From Phaeotremella fagi (Eukaryota > Basidiomycota > Tremellomycetes > Tremellales > Phaeotremellaceae), in NCBI GenBank assembly GCA_001599715.1, contig BCHU01000003.1, positions 496,001 through 560,000 on the forward strand: DNA of 64,000 nucleotides, in the 5' to 3' direction. Each line of letters begins with the position of its first letter. Position 1 is the first letter of the stretch. Below are positions 46,197 through 57,913 of the stretch, one piece after another. The notes below the pieces were generated by a model. The model searched no databases, was not told the DNA's origin, and was given only the letters and a program-made list of their open reading frames with translations. A program made the translations under genes and the position numbers.

Positions 46197-47613
46197 ATTT
46201 GCACCTTTATCGATTGTTGACTCCGATCAACACAAATCTCAAAAGCTTCAACAGTCTTTTCGATCGGTAAAGTGTGAGTGATGAGTTTGGTCACGTCTCC
46301 AAAAACCCCGGAATCAGCTAGACGAATGACGACAGGCCAAGTCAAGCTGTATCTGAAAGAAGTGATTATGTTGACCTAATGGCAACCTGTCAGCTATTTT
46401 CAGCAAGAAAAGCTTGGACTGACCTCTCTAAATCCCATACTCATTAACGGTACCTGAATCTCTGATTTCCCACAACCAACTTGAAGTAATGTCCCACCGT
46501 CTTCAAGAGCCTACAAGTCAGTCCTAAGATCAAAACCAGTAACTGACATAACAAGCAGCATTGATACTACTTTCCGAGCCCGTACATTCAAAAGCGATTT
46601 GCGGTCTACATTCCAAACCCATAATCTCCCTAATTCGCTTAGCAGTCTCCAATCTATCCCACATCATATCAATTTTCAGAGTCTTCTCAAACCCTAAATC
46701 CCTGACTTGGGATAACCTACTCTCCTCAAGATCAGTTATACAGATTGGATGTGCTCCGGCAGCTCTTGCGCATAGTGCCATGGCTATCCCAATTGGACCT
46801 GCTCCAGCTATGAGAACTGGTTGACCGAGATACAGGGAGGCTCTTCGAACTGCGTTGTAAGCTACTGAGAGAGGTTCGATGAGCGCTCCAACGGCGTAGG
46901 TCATAGTATCCGGAATCCTTTCGAGTTAGCTATAGAAACAGATGGACACCTTACTTGTGCAAGAATCTTGCTGGGTGAGCAACGAATCGACGCATAGTCC
47001 CATTAGTCGGTGGGGTACCAGAAAACCTAAAATCGGGGATTTAGCATCTCGATACATGGAATTCAACTTACTCGACCATGGGGCATAGATTATAACGACC
47101 TCTCAAACCCATTTCGCATTCCCAACAACTAACTCCTGGCTCTATAGACACTCGATCCCCAATTTTGAATTTCGTAACGTTAGATCCGACTTGAATGATT
47201 TGTCCAGAAGATTCATGGCCCAAGATAAGATCGTTCGTTACGCAACAATCACCTATTCTTCCAGATTTCCTGGAATATTCAGTGGAGTTTTTTATATGGT
47301 GCTTACCAGAAATGTATCTCTCTAAAATGACATTCAGCTCTGAGCCTAAGGAGTTTGGACCGACTTACGAACCGCAGATACCTGTTGCTTTCTTTTATAC
47401 TCAGTACTGTGATGATTTACTCAGAGTTTGGAGTAGACATACGACATGAACTATACAACTATCCTTAGGACATTCAGGAAAAGGATCCTCCGTTTGATAG
47501 ATCCTACCGCAATTTGAATGAGTTCACTCCTGAAGACGAAAAACCACATTCACATACCGATGATCGGCTGTCACCCACAACGCAAGATTCTTTTGGTTCC
47601 TAATATCACCCAT
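46197..47613 (-). CDS. Zn-dependent polyol dehydrogenase (L-arabinitol/sorbitol/xylitol dehydrogenase type)
   Basis: Multi-exon minus-strand gene. The start chosen is ATG 47613 (MGDIRNQKNLALWVTADHR); an in-frame upstream ATG would add a hydrophobic leader (MVLFICISLFILGL) not expected for this cytosolic family. Visible features are a DPFPECPKDSCIVHV segment, GHESSG (zinc-binding His/Glu), GDRVSIEPGVSCWECEMG followed by GRYNLCP, FSGTPPTNGTMRRFV and IEPLSVAYNAVRRA. The Rossmann motif is VLIAGAGPIGIAMAL. The structural-zinc lobe keeps three of the usual four cysteines, as often seen in sorbitol dehydrogenases. An Asp at the end of strand 2 (TDLEESR) favours NAD. The product probably oxidises pentitols or hexitols. 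Confidence 0.85.
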
Positions 47614-47815
47614 TGTGAGTCCAAGTATGAATAACGATATGCAGATGAAGAGAACCATTTTACTTCCATCCGAAGCTGCTGTATTCGACTTGTGCATGCG
47701 TTTCATCTTCGGACCGGGTTTCAAGGTGGATACCTCAGTGGCACGAGTGAATCATATATGCATAATCTAAGATAGTGCACAAGATAACAAGAAATCCGTA
47801 TACCATCCCCACTTT

Positions 47816-50800
47816 CTAATTCAAGATTTGAGTAACCACACCTATCAATTCTAGATGAGCTGTCGTTTCCATAAATTCATGAAAAAAAGGTTAACTCACC
47901 AGCAGCGATAGTTTCCCCACTTCTTCTAATCAACACTCTACCCATTTCTTTGTTATCAGCCGCGGTTTCCAACGGCATCGATGGATTTCGACCAGTGTTG
48001 TTCCCTGGGGTTACACGTAACATGATCTCCACAGTTGCAGTGACTGATTTTTGTAATAATCTGTTGAGTAGATTAATATAATATTTGCATTTACGAAAAC
48101 ATACCTTGGATTCTTCTTTACCACCGTTCCCTTCTCAGTGATATTCAGTAGTTTGCTGATCGTCGCGGGGAGATTCATTGAATGATGGAAAAGTTCAACC
48201 TGTATTTTAGATTAGCTGCGAAATCCTCGAAATACTAATATATTCTTACGGCTTCTCCAGGAATTATCGGCAAAGATATGTCGAACACCAAAATCTGAGC
48301 AACGAATTGTGTAACCATAGGAACAGGTAAATGTGTTGGACAGAGAACAGTCCCGATACTCAGATGGATGGGGTCAATACCTGATAGATACAGAGTAACG
48401 TTCTGACCGGCAACAGCATAAGGAGCAGAATCGTCGTCTACCTCGATAGCTATTCTTGTCAACCAAGTTATCGATTCCGATGACAAACCACAACTCACTT
48501 CTTACAGACGCCACTTCATCCCCTGGAACAGCTCGTAATCGATCTCCAACTTGCAGAACACCACTGCACAATCTCCCGGAAACAGCTACACCAGAAGCGA
48601 TCGCCGTTTGACCCTTGAACACGTTAGAAACTGGAATTCTGAGAGGGGATTCATAAGGTCTAATTGGAACTTCGACTTTATCTATGACGACCATTGTCAG
48701 TTCTAATATGGTTTGAGGTGAAGAGACTAACCTAGAGTATCAACCAAAGTTGGTCCGTTGTACCATTCTTTCAGTTCTTTACATTGATTCTCGAGAACGT
48801 TGATACCCTCCATAGCGGCTATCGGCAAGAAAGTCGTTTTGGAAGAAGTGAAACCGGCAGATGCTAGAAACGTTTTCAAAGCGTCTACAATCTCGTCGTA
48901 GCGATCTTGCGACCAGTCAACCTGTACAAAACTTGTCAAACAATTGTTTCAATGTGCATGTCGTGACTCACCATATCGAGCTTGTTAACCCCAATGATGA
49001 TTTCTTTCACACCAAGACTCCTGACTAACCAAGCGTGCTCCCTCGTCTGACCGCCTCTTTCGAAACCAGCTTCGAATTCTCCTACAGAAGCATCGACCAC
49101 CATTAGCGCTACGTCAGCTTGAGCTGCACCTGATATCATCGCCGGTATGAAATCTCGATGTCCAGGTGCGTCAAGTAACGTTACGTTTCTATGAGGTGTG
49201 GTGAAATGTGTGGTCGCTATGTCAATGGTCACTCCTCTGTGGTACATTCAGCAAAAATCTTAATCCGATATGCAAAGCACTTACCGATCCCTTTCATCTC
49301 CCAAAGCATCTAATCCCCAAGCAAATGCGAAACTACCCTTTCCAACTCTTTTACTTCCTCTTTCATTGGCAGTTTTTTCTTTTTCAGATAATTCTCCAAG
49401 ATCATATAACAGTCTCCCCATCAAAGTAGATTTACCAGCATCGACATGACCTAATGGGCATCAGTATTTCACCACGAAAACTGTCCAAACCTATTACTCA
49501 CCAACTACCACCAAACTGATATTCTTCTTACCCGACTCCTCCTCCTCTTTAAGTACCTTAGCAACCAATTCTTCCTGTTTCAAATTCAAACCGATTTTAT
49601 CTCTATATCTTTCTTTCTCCCGTTCCCTCTCCTCCTCATCCATCTCAGCTTCATCGTTTAAATGCAAACCCGCCAAATCTTGTTGAGCGACATTAACTCC
49701 CTGAGGTTGTAATTTTGGTGTCAAGGTTTTAGGAGTTTGTGATCCTGAACTACTTGCTTTACTCTGTTTCGTCGTTGTGGGTGTTGAGGGGACTCTTGGT
49801 TTCCCAGGTAAGGAGACTGATTTTGCGGGTGGTTGAATTTTTGCTAGGGCTTTAAGATGAGGTTCACGTTAGCTTGAATCGTTTAATGGGAATCGGCGAA
49901 GTAGACATGGTTGAAAGACAACAGGAGACATGAATCACATCTCTTTCCCACTACAACAGCCTATCGTGACGCCTTAACAGGCTTGATAGCCGTCGCAACC
50001 TCCCCAGTTCCACCCCTTCCTTGCCTCATCCTCAACACGATTTCATCAGGACTTTCAACCCCTTCACCGAACGCTTGTTGTATTCGTTTCTCTAGCTCCT
50101 CTTGGTTGCGAACCACGGGTAGATGGATGCTGCCGAAAATAGATGTATTGGGTGTTTTAGAAGTTGTGGTGGTGTGCGTTAGAATGGAAAAGAATGGTGA
50201 TGGAGAGGATGTAATTGTTGTTTTTGGTGATTGAGGGAAAAGATCGGAATTGTGATCATCCACCGATTGTAATGATAAACCCTCCATCGAGGGAATGTCT
50301 GCTGATACGAATTGTTCGGAGCTTGGTTCAACCTGGATCACCTCCGCCTCCTTTGCTGCTTTAGCTGCTCTAGCTGCAGCCATCTTCTGGGCGAGTTTCG
50401 ATAATGGTTTAGATGAGTTTATTGGAGGAGTTGAAGGTCCTGGTACACTCTCTGAAGAGGACGGGATTGGACTTCGATTGATTGATGAATTGACGGTACC
50501 ACTTTCTTTTTGAGCTGCTTCCTTCCTTTTCAACGCTAGCGCAGCGAGCTTAGACATGGGTTTTCCATTCCCATCAGGTGTAACCGTGGCTTCTTGCTCA
50601 GACGTCGAGGAACCATTTGCTGATTGCGAAGCCTCGCGTCGTGAGATTGAAAGACGTTGAAGAGCAGATAAAGAGGGTTGAGGTGAAGGATCTCCAGAGG
50701 CTCTTCTTTTCAGAGATCGAGGTCGGGGTTGTTGATCAGGTGTTGGAAGAAGGTGGACAGGCGGTGATTCGCCTGAAAAACCCCAGCTTCAGCCGATGTT

Positions 50801-51259
50801 ATCGATATGGATTGGTTGACACGTCGCTCCCTCCTCCCTCTACCACACAGAAAAACAAAGAAACGAGAAGGAGCAGGAAGAAGAAATGAAAATGAGGACA
50901 ATAAAACTAACCTTTCTTTTCCCAATCTTTCCTCAGCCAACTAACGGTCTTCTCCACATCGAACCAATAATGCCAAAGGGAATCAGCGATTGCGTTGTCC
51001 GATATTGGAGGTTTTATATCTTTGAGTTGTGCTTTGACCAAAGGTATCGCTGTTGTCATTTGGACTAAGGGATGTAGAGTTGGTTATACTGCGACTAATA
51101 GTAACGATGCTTTCTCACCTCTCTCCTCTGCTGACATTCCAGTCTCCTCTTCCGAGTCTTCCTCTGCCATTTCGGCTGGAACGTGTGAGTTAACTTATTC
51201 ACAGAATGCAGGAACTCACCATCTAAATCAATATTACGAACGAAACGATGCCTTGACAT
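47816..51259 (-). CDS. HBS1: Ribosome-rescue GTPase Hbs1
   Basis: The start is [13 protein letters not shown] (exon 51220-51259), the family N-terminus. Small acidic exons follow, then the HBS1-N domain ([20 protein letters not shown]), a long Ser/Pro/Lys linker, and an eEF1A-like G domain: [49 protein letters not shown] and NKLDMV. Two beta-barrels follow ([18 protein letters not shown]...; [18 protein letters not shown]). The C-terminus is split by an intron and ends [10 protein letters not shown]. Hbs1 pairs with Dom34/Pelota to split stalled ribosomes and start no-go and non-stop decay. The start shares a 260-bp divergent promoter with RVS161. Confidence 0.95.
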
Positions 51260-51519
51260 TGTTGTGTATGGATGTATTGGAGAATGAAGAAAATTGAATG
51301 GACAGTTTGAATCGATTTAGCTGGCAATGCTGATGACGTTGATGGGATTAAAACCACGTGGCATCCCTGCTGTGCCAACGCAGTCAGTGGGTACCTATCA
51401 ACCAACAACTCCTCAATTAAATCTATTTATTTCATCTCATCTCATTCTATCATACAGCCATCAGTAGCGGTATCATCGCTTAATCAGATAGATACTTAGA
51501 CCAACACAATACAATCAAG

Positions 51520-52840
51520 ATGTCGTGGTAAGTTCCATCAAGACCCGCTGAAAAAAGTCGCAAGCTAATCTTTCTTAGGGGAGGGTAAGTCTCGGTCTCA
51601 ACATGTCCTATCGATCCACTCATCCATACTGATCATCATCATATGCTAGACTCAAGAAAGCAACGTCCCGTATGGGTACAACTTTGATGCAAAAGACTGG
51701 TCAGATCGAACGAACCGTCGATAGAGAGTTTGCCGAGGAGGAAGGCAGATACAGAACGTAAGTGTTGTTTTGTTTTACGTTGTTATGTCCAAACCATTCT
51801 ATCTGCGGTACCGCATGCTGATTACTTTGATAGGATGGAGAAGGAGACCAATAATTTACAGAAAGATGCCAAGACCTATCTGGATGCCATGAGAGGTAAG
51901 CTACGGCAACTTCAAACGCTTTCGTCCAGCTTACATCCATTAGCTATGTCATCGTCACAAACACGAATCGCAGATACGATATCTCTTTTTTACACAGCGG
52001 ATAGAGCAAGTGATGTGAGGCTTTCAATCGTTATCCCTCTTTTCACTTACTAATCTCCATTCCTTAACAGGGAGCAATGGCTGGACACGCTTACAAGGCC
52101 GCTGTCGATGAGTTAGACATCGGTGTTGGTCGAGACCTTGTGAGTCTCCTCAGTAGGAATAAATACAGTCCTGACCATCCTAGGATGCACCATATCGAAC
52201 AACTGTTCTTGAGCCCGTTGGTAAACTCAACTCTTACTATGGAACTATCAACGCAGCCATTGATAAACGGAATAAGAAGGTGAGCACTGTCATCAATAGT
52301 GTACTAATTACTATCAGATGCTTGATTACGATTCTGCTCGATCGAAAGTTCGTAAATTGGTGGAAAAGCCATCGGATGATACCACAAAACTCCCAAGGGT
52401 AGGTACCATCCGCCTCAAAACCGTTGCACAAATCTGACGCACTTTAAGGCTCAAGCAGAGCACGACGAAGCTCGTGAAGTTTTCAACATCTTGAACGACC
52501 AGTTGATCTCTGAATTACCTCTTCTACTGGATCTACGTGTTCGTAAGTGTTGTTTATGCTGTCAAGTGTCCTTGTAACTGACTTGATATCTCTTAGCCTA
52601 CCTCGACCCATCATTCGAAGCCATGATCAGATGTCAACTCCGTTTCGCCGAGGAGGGATACGAGAAACTTGCGGGTGTTCAAAGGTCAGCTATAGCCTTG
52701 TAGTGGTCGTAGGCATTAGCTGATTTATCCATAGATATTTCGCCGATAACATCAGAGATGATTACGCCAATGGAGCTTTAGATGTTCAAGTGGAAAACGT
52801 CCTCGAGGAGATGAAAGAGTTGTCAATCTATGGAGTCTAG
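51520..52840 (+). CDS. RVS161: BAR-domain protein Rvs161/Hob3
   Basis: Eleven exons give 262 aa, the family length: 51520-51527, 51579-51584, 51650-51757, 51834-51895, 51944-52014, 52071-52139, 52184-52279, 52318-52398, 52449-52542, 52597-52684, 52735-52840. MSWGGLKKATSRMGTTLMQK and VDREFAEEEGRYR..ME are typical of amphiphysin-type Rvs161/Hob3. The whole protein is an N-BAR domain without SH3. It heterodimerises with Rvs167 at endocytic vesicle necks and acts in actin organisation and cell fusion. The second exon is only 6 nt (GGGAGG), needed to restore the invariant SWGGLKK. TGTATATA lies 46 nt after the stop. Confidence 0.95.
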
Positions 52841-52885
52841 ATGGGTTGTGGTTATTGAAGGGAAGGTGATGAGGAAGGTGCTTGT

Positions 52886-52893
52886 TGTATATA
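52886..52893 (+). promoter_or_regulatory. PUF-type 3' UTR site downstream of RVS161
   Basis: TGTATATA, the octamer predicted from the recognition residues of the window's own PUF protein, 46 nt after the RVS161 stop. Confidence 0.45.
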
Positions 52894-53340
52894 TCCGAAT
52901 TAATTGAGAGGTCTTGATGTAGCACCTTTCGTTAAGATGATGATCAAAAGTTAAGCGAGTGTAAGCGAGTGGCAGATGGCACACACCGCACGGACCGTCT
53001 GTTTCAGAGATCCATCAATCAATCAATCAATCCAATCCAGTCAGCTAAACTTCTTTGATTCTCATTTTCTACTTATTCCTCTGAATAACTCACAATCCAC
53101 CTTCATCCTCATCGACCAGCTGTGATCGTACAGTCAGTCAATATCCCAATCATTCACCTTCATTTCATCCAATTCAACTCAAGACTCCGTACACCATCCA
53201 TCATTTACCAAGAAAAGAGAATCAGCACCAGCATCATCATCAAACAACGCTCTAACGTCAGCTGTAAGTTGACAAACTTCCATATCAAATGTGGTACCTC
53301 AAGCTGATTATACCGCATAGAAAATGAGGACGATTACAAT

Positions 53341-53392
53341 TGGATCCAGAGAATCGCTTGGATCCAGAGTATCACTTGGATCCAGAGAATTT
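53341..53392 (+). repeat. Three tandem 18-bp units
   Basis: TGGATCCAGAGAATCGCT, TGGATCCAGAGTATCACT and TGGATCCAGAGAATTTTG run head to tail. They are open in the frame of the gene at 53421 (DPENRLDPEYHLDPENF), but no in-frame ATG precedes them. Confidence 0.85.
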
Positions 53393-53420
53393 TGTGGGTT
53401 TCGTTAGTGATCATGATCTG

Positions 53421-54952
53421 ATGTTTGCAGGCATCTATTCCCCAGACGAGTTCCTCATAGAAGCCAGATCGAATTCCTTGTCCGAGAATTTTGCTGTTTG
53501 GGGGAAACAAGAAGGTATGATCGATGAATGTCTCGCACCTCATACAATATCGACAGCATTTGTTCCAAAACCGAAATACCTTGCTATTCGTATGAGCAAC
53601 TTCATCCCTGAAAGTTTTCGTGATAATGTCAAGATCAAATACGCCGCATCTATGGCATCAGTTCCGGACACAGAGAAAAAACCAGTTGACATGACCGTAG
53701 AACTATACAAACATGTAACATCACCTTTGCGAGACATATTAGAGCTATTAGATAATTGGGGACTCCGCTATGGTACTGAGTAAGCGTTCTTTCCATTTTC
53801 AATCAAAATGAATTGAGCTTATAGCGAATTTAGTCGTCTTAGTCTTCAGAACGAGCGAGTTCAAGCTCGAACCAAATCAACTATCAACAATGCTTTGGCC
53901 ACAAAAGGCGACTTCACTAACGATTTCGAGGTCTTCACAAAAGATACAATACCTAGTCCTGACATCCACAATGACACCTACGTAGTTTACATACCCCTCG
54001 GATACGACTACATCAAGGACAAACTCGATTGGCATTGTTCAATTGGTCCTACGACTTTTCCAAATTTCGGAATACCAGCTCGTAAAGGAGACATCTTCCT
54101 ATTCCATTTTAACGGTACGGAATCTAAACCAAAACTCAAGTTCGGTAGTGAATTTGGCAGTGATCGTTTTTACTGGATGGGAATGTATTTGATTGACGAT
54201 CCAGTAAGTGGACACATTGTTACTGCTGACCTGGTCAGACACAACCTGATGATAGAATTCCAGTTGGTTCAAGTCGAAGAGATCCAATGTCAGGGAGTTC
54301 AAGTCGGCTTGGAGACCAACCTACTGTTCCAAATCACGATGATCACGATTCAACTCTTCCTTCTGCTTCACCGGAAATTACATTTCCTCCAAGGAAAAAA
54401 TCAAGAGCCAGCCTAGAACAACCGACTCTCGGTCAAAACAATCACTCCTCTCCCGGTAGTGAGGTTGACGACTCCGAAACCGACTACGTCAATCCTACTT
54501 CATCACGCTCATCAATCCACCATAAGGAGCCAAATGAGAGCTCTTCTTCAATCCATACTCAAACACCCATTAAACCAAAACGAACAGCGGCTGAAATTGA
54601 ACAAGGTGGTTTCCCTTCCAAGATCGATCCTACCGATCTCCAAATGTTCGATAACTGGAATTATTCTACTGGTCATGAACGCCATCTTACCATAAAGGTA
54701 AGTCTTACACAGCTAAGTTAACTCATATCGCCTTAGCCCGTCATCCCTCCTCTTAAGGTTCGTAAAGGAGAAATAATTGATTACGACACATGGCACGGAG
54801 AAGCCATGGCCGCCCGAGCCAAAAAAACCAAACAACAATCACCTCCAAGACCGAAAGATCCTACTCCAGAAATAGATGATTACAGCGAAACGTCAGACCG
54901 ACCACGCAGAACGGTTGCAACAAAAACAAACAAAAAGAAATCACCTCCATGA
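53421..54952 (+). CDS. Unrecognised 467-aa protein, Ser-rich and basic C-terminal half
   Basis: Exons 53421-53779, 53834-54203, 54239-54697 and 54737-54952 join in frame; the third exon requires the GGTCAG acceptor at 54238. The first ATG in frame is 53421, but the frame is open upstream through the 18-bp repeats, so an upstream exon may supply the true start. The N-terminal ~240 residues look folded (YVVYIPLGYDYIKDKLDW, RKGDIFLFHFNGTES, FYWMGMYLIDDP). The rest is disordered, Ser/Pro-rich, with a PPRKKSR nuclear-localisation-like cluster, WHGEAMAARAKKTK and a Lys-rich end. I do not recognise a family. Its neighbours to 60 kb are equally unfamiliar. Confidence 0.6.
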
Positions 54953-55990
54953 AAGTAAAGAGAACGATAGTGGGATTGGATGAGATACTTGGGCTTTGTT
55001 CATGGTGTGATAGGAAGTGAAGATGAAGGTGCGATTGGATAAGTGGATTTCTATGTAGTTTTCGATTTTTACGTAGTTTGATAAGATCTGTGGATACATT
55101 TCGATCTGTTATGTTTATACTATATCATGTATTTTCGGTACATGTTCCTTATTCACCTACTGGTCGAACGATGTGAATTAGTAACGATAGTCTTAATCTT
55201 CTGCTTAATACTCAGTGAGAAAACGCCACATCTGGTTACAATACTGAGGAATTGAGAATGTCATCATCCATCTACCACTTACTTGCGTTGGTCTTGTCAA
55301 AACTTCTGTATTCCATTTCAATCTCAATTGAGATTCCCAGGTAGCTGGTGTAGTCAGAGACGCTTAGCGTTGTATTGTTGAACCACTACTTCATTCTGTT
55401 TTCAAGAGCTTCAAGTCGAGAGATGATTTTCCATCTATCAATCACAGCACCGACGCCTCCTTCCTCAAAGTCGAGTGGCACTGAGTTCTTTGATACCACG
55501 TACAGGAAAATTACTTGATATACCCATTGCTGAGGTGGTACCAAATCACGAGAGATTTACTTGTACAAGTACTGTCCGTTGATAAAAGATGATAGGTGGC
55601 ACCGCAAGTAAGATTGGATACATCGTTCAGTCGAAACGTCATTGTTCAACGATCGAAAAGATGTTGATGAGAAGATTAGAATAGTACAGAGACTTCAAAT
55701 ATCTACGACAGTAACAAGGTAATGGGTATGAATGACTACTTTATATTAAGATACAATTCTCTACACAAATTCAAGCACAAGTACAAGTACTTGAAGAATT
55801 AACTTCACAATATACAGCCACATATGAGTCGTACCCGCGTCAAACAACCATACACGTGGCTTTACATACTTATCGGCACTTGCCGAGGCGCGGAATTTGA
55901 ATGTGGCACTTATACCAAAAACGCCATACAAAATAGGAAAACAAGTTTCAACAACTTATTGATGCGTTTTTCGTCAAATCTCATGGATAT
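54953..55990. other. Gene-poor spacer before tRNA-Ser
   Basis: About 1 kb with no supportable gene. TGGCAC occurs near 55482 and 55904. A short plus-strand ORF (55824-56027) overlaps the tRNA and is rejected. Confidence 0.4.
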
Positions 55991-56085
55991 GACTGAGTGG
56001 GACAGTGGTCTACTCCGTCAGACTTGAATGTTTAACACGTTATCTGATGCCGAAAGGCGCGCAGGTTCAAATCCTGCCTCAGTCG
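55991..56085 (+). tRNA. tRNA-Ser (anticodon UGA) with a 13-nt intron
   Basis: The acceptor stem GACTGAG/CTCAGTC is perfect. The D-arm is GGA...TCC, the anticodon stem TCAGA/TCTGA with loop CT-TGA-A, and the T-arm GCAGG-TTCAAAT-CCTGC. The long variable arm GCC-GAAA-GGC marks a type II tRNA (Ser). The intron is about 56029-56041, one base 3' of the anticodon. The discriminator is G. Confidence 0.93.
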
Positions 56086-56239
56086 ATTTATTGAATTCTT
56101 TTTGCTTCAGGAACAAATTCACCTTTTTTCAGGGACTTTCCATGGCTTTTTTTCCGTTTTTTCGGACTTTTTCAAACTTTTTTCTGGATTTTATGGGGTT
56201 TTGTGTTCAGGCGGCCTTGTTCGCGACTGCAAATACGTG

Positions 56240-56930
56240 TTATAAGTCGATCTCATCGTTCGTATCAACTCAGAATCATCTGGAGGCTGGATACTCACCA
56301 AGTATGCCAAAAACTTCTCATCGTTTGCTGCGCACATCTCGAATGGAATTTTTTCGATCGAACTTGATGAATTTCATATCGATGTGCTTCTATCCTTCCT
56401 CAGGCATCGAAGCTGTTTCAATATTCATGATATTGTTTCAATTTTCGAAGAAAACGGAAGGAACAGACGAAATACGGATCGCCTAAGTTTTCGGTTTACT
56501 GTTGAATATCAGTGGCACATCGATGAATTAGCATCGTGCATGTTACAAGCATTTGCTTTCAAGTAAGCATCGGGAATAAGTCGTAGGGCTTATTGAGACT
56601 GGGGTTTGTTGAGATATCGTTAACGATGTTTTACGAGTAAGAATGAACGTACGTCTCGAGTCGAACAATTGAAGAAAAGCAAGGGCAAGTGTGGCGGTAT
56701 CGTGCGAGATGATCACGATTTCTTTTCGTGCACTTGCCATTTGACTTGGGTGCAGTATTTGTGTGCAAGCAGTACGTCATCGATGGAGACAGTTTCGATT
56801 TCCCTCCTACTTTGCTTGACATCCTTTCAGCTTTTGTGGACAAAAGATCTGTATGTCGCAATCACGATCATCAAATCGCCTTCGTAAAGCAATGTATAAT
56901 AAGGTGCTTTATTGAATTCCCACCCTTCTT
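56240..56930 (+). pseudogene. Coding-like stretch in two frames, possible decayed gene
   Basis: Two plus-strand stretches have protein-like composition but do not join by a clear intron. About 56255-56566 reads RINSESSGGWILTKYAKNF, then IELDEFHIDVLLSFLRHR, then FTVEYQWHIDELASCMLQAF before a TAA that overlaps a GTAAGC. About 56730-56930 reads HLPFDLGAVFVCKQYVIDGD, then LLDILSAFVDKRSVCRN in another frame, preceded by DDHDFFSC in a third. No ATG clearly starts it. This looks like a frameshifted gene or one with unusual splicing. Family unknown. Confidence 0.35.
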
Positions 56931-56999
56931 CTTGATTTATCACTTTTGCCACCGAATCATTTCCATACTTCAAATTCAACAACAGTATCACTTTCAGAT

Positions 57000-57683
57000 A
57001 TGACTGAAACTTCTCAACTCTCAATTCATCCCTCAGTTGAGGGAGTCACCATCCTCACCAACTCCAACGGCAAGACCACCTATATTGGTCAATACGAAGC
57101 CCTCTATAAAGCCATTCCAAAGGTCAAAGAACTTCACGGCGACGATCCATGTTCCGCTCTTGGGTTCCGAGACACTCACCCCCATTTCACTGAAGGTATC
57201 AGAAAGCCCGAATCCAGCATATTCGCTACCGACAACTCGAGACCTGAAATCCTCACCGGTATCGTCGCCACCAAATTAGAAGGGTCAATTTTAAAAGCCT
57301 TTTCTCCGGTACTTCAATACAGCTTCGACCAAACTCACTCTGGTAGGATGAGGAACACCGATTTTCACCCTCATTGTATCCGTGCGTTATCAGACCTTCA
57401 AGTCGACTTAGTTCGTGATTACAAACACATCGTCAAAAATGTTGGCAGCAAACCAATTGATAGTATGGTTTTCATTGGCTGGGGTGCTGGTTATGAGAGT
57501 TGTACAGATGAACAGGAAGAGAGAGGTACTAAGGAGATCAAACAGTGGTACGAGGAGAGGTCAGTTGACGATTTAGCTTCACAATTGGCTAGTTTCATGG
57601 TTTCCAAGTACACACCTCACTTTGAGGAAGAGTTCAAAAAACTCCCATGGGTTGGGGGATCAAGTGGTCCTTTGTGTCCGTAG
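57000..57683 (+). CDS. Unrecognised 227-aa protein, single exon
   Basis: An open frame from ATG 57000 (MTETSQLSIHPSVEGVTILT) to TAG near 57683. It looks globular: GKTTYIGQYEALYKAIPKV, FHPHCIRALSDLQVDLVRDY, FIGWGAGYESCTDEQEERGT and a C-terminal LASQLASFMVSKYTPHFEEE helix. There is no signal peptide or membrane span. Codon use is C-ending (ATC, ACC, AAC), as in well-expressed genes of the window. I recognise no family. Confidence 0.65.
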   Translation: MTETSQLSIHPSVEGVTILTNSNGKTTYIGQYEALYKAIPKVKELHGDDPCSALGFRDTHPHFTEGIRKPESSIFATDNSRPEILTGIVATKLEGSILKAFSPVLQYSFDQTHSGRMRNTDFHPHCIRALSDLQVDLVRDYKHIVKNVGSKPIDSMVFIGWGAGYESCTDEQEERGTKEIKQWYEERSVDDLASQLASFMVSKYTPHFEEEFKKLPWVGGSSGPLCP

Positions 57684-57913
57684 GTTGGGTCATTCAAAAC
57701 CATGGAGGAGGTTTATGATGCATCATGTTTTGCGCACATTTTTTTCTCGATTGGGAAAGGGAGTAGCATGTTTGGCAAGTTAAGAAAGTTGTGATAAAAA
57801 ATGCATAAAAGAAACCTATCAGAGCTTACGTACATACAGCGCATTCCTTCACACCTTCTCCTCTCGAATAAACGTTAGAAGCGAAATTACCTCAACCCTG
57901 AATCAAAGCTGTC

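Noticed and set aside
47614..47724. Upstream in-frame extension of the polyol dehydrogenase with a hydrophobic leader
   Set aside because: The family is cytosolic and starts near MGDIRNQ; the extension is probably 5' UTR.
55824..56027. Plus-strand ORF overlapping tRNA-Ser
   Set aside because: It runs into the tRNA, has no coding character, and is a chance open frame.
56028..56486. Long plus-strand ORF starting within the tRNA
   Set aside because: It begins inside the tRNA intron and is Phe/Ser-rich; the neighbouring frame is more protein-like.
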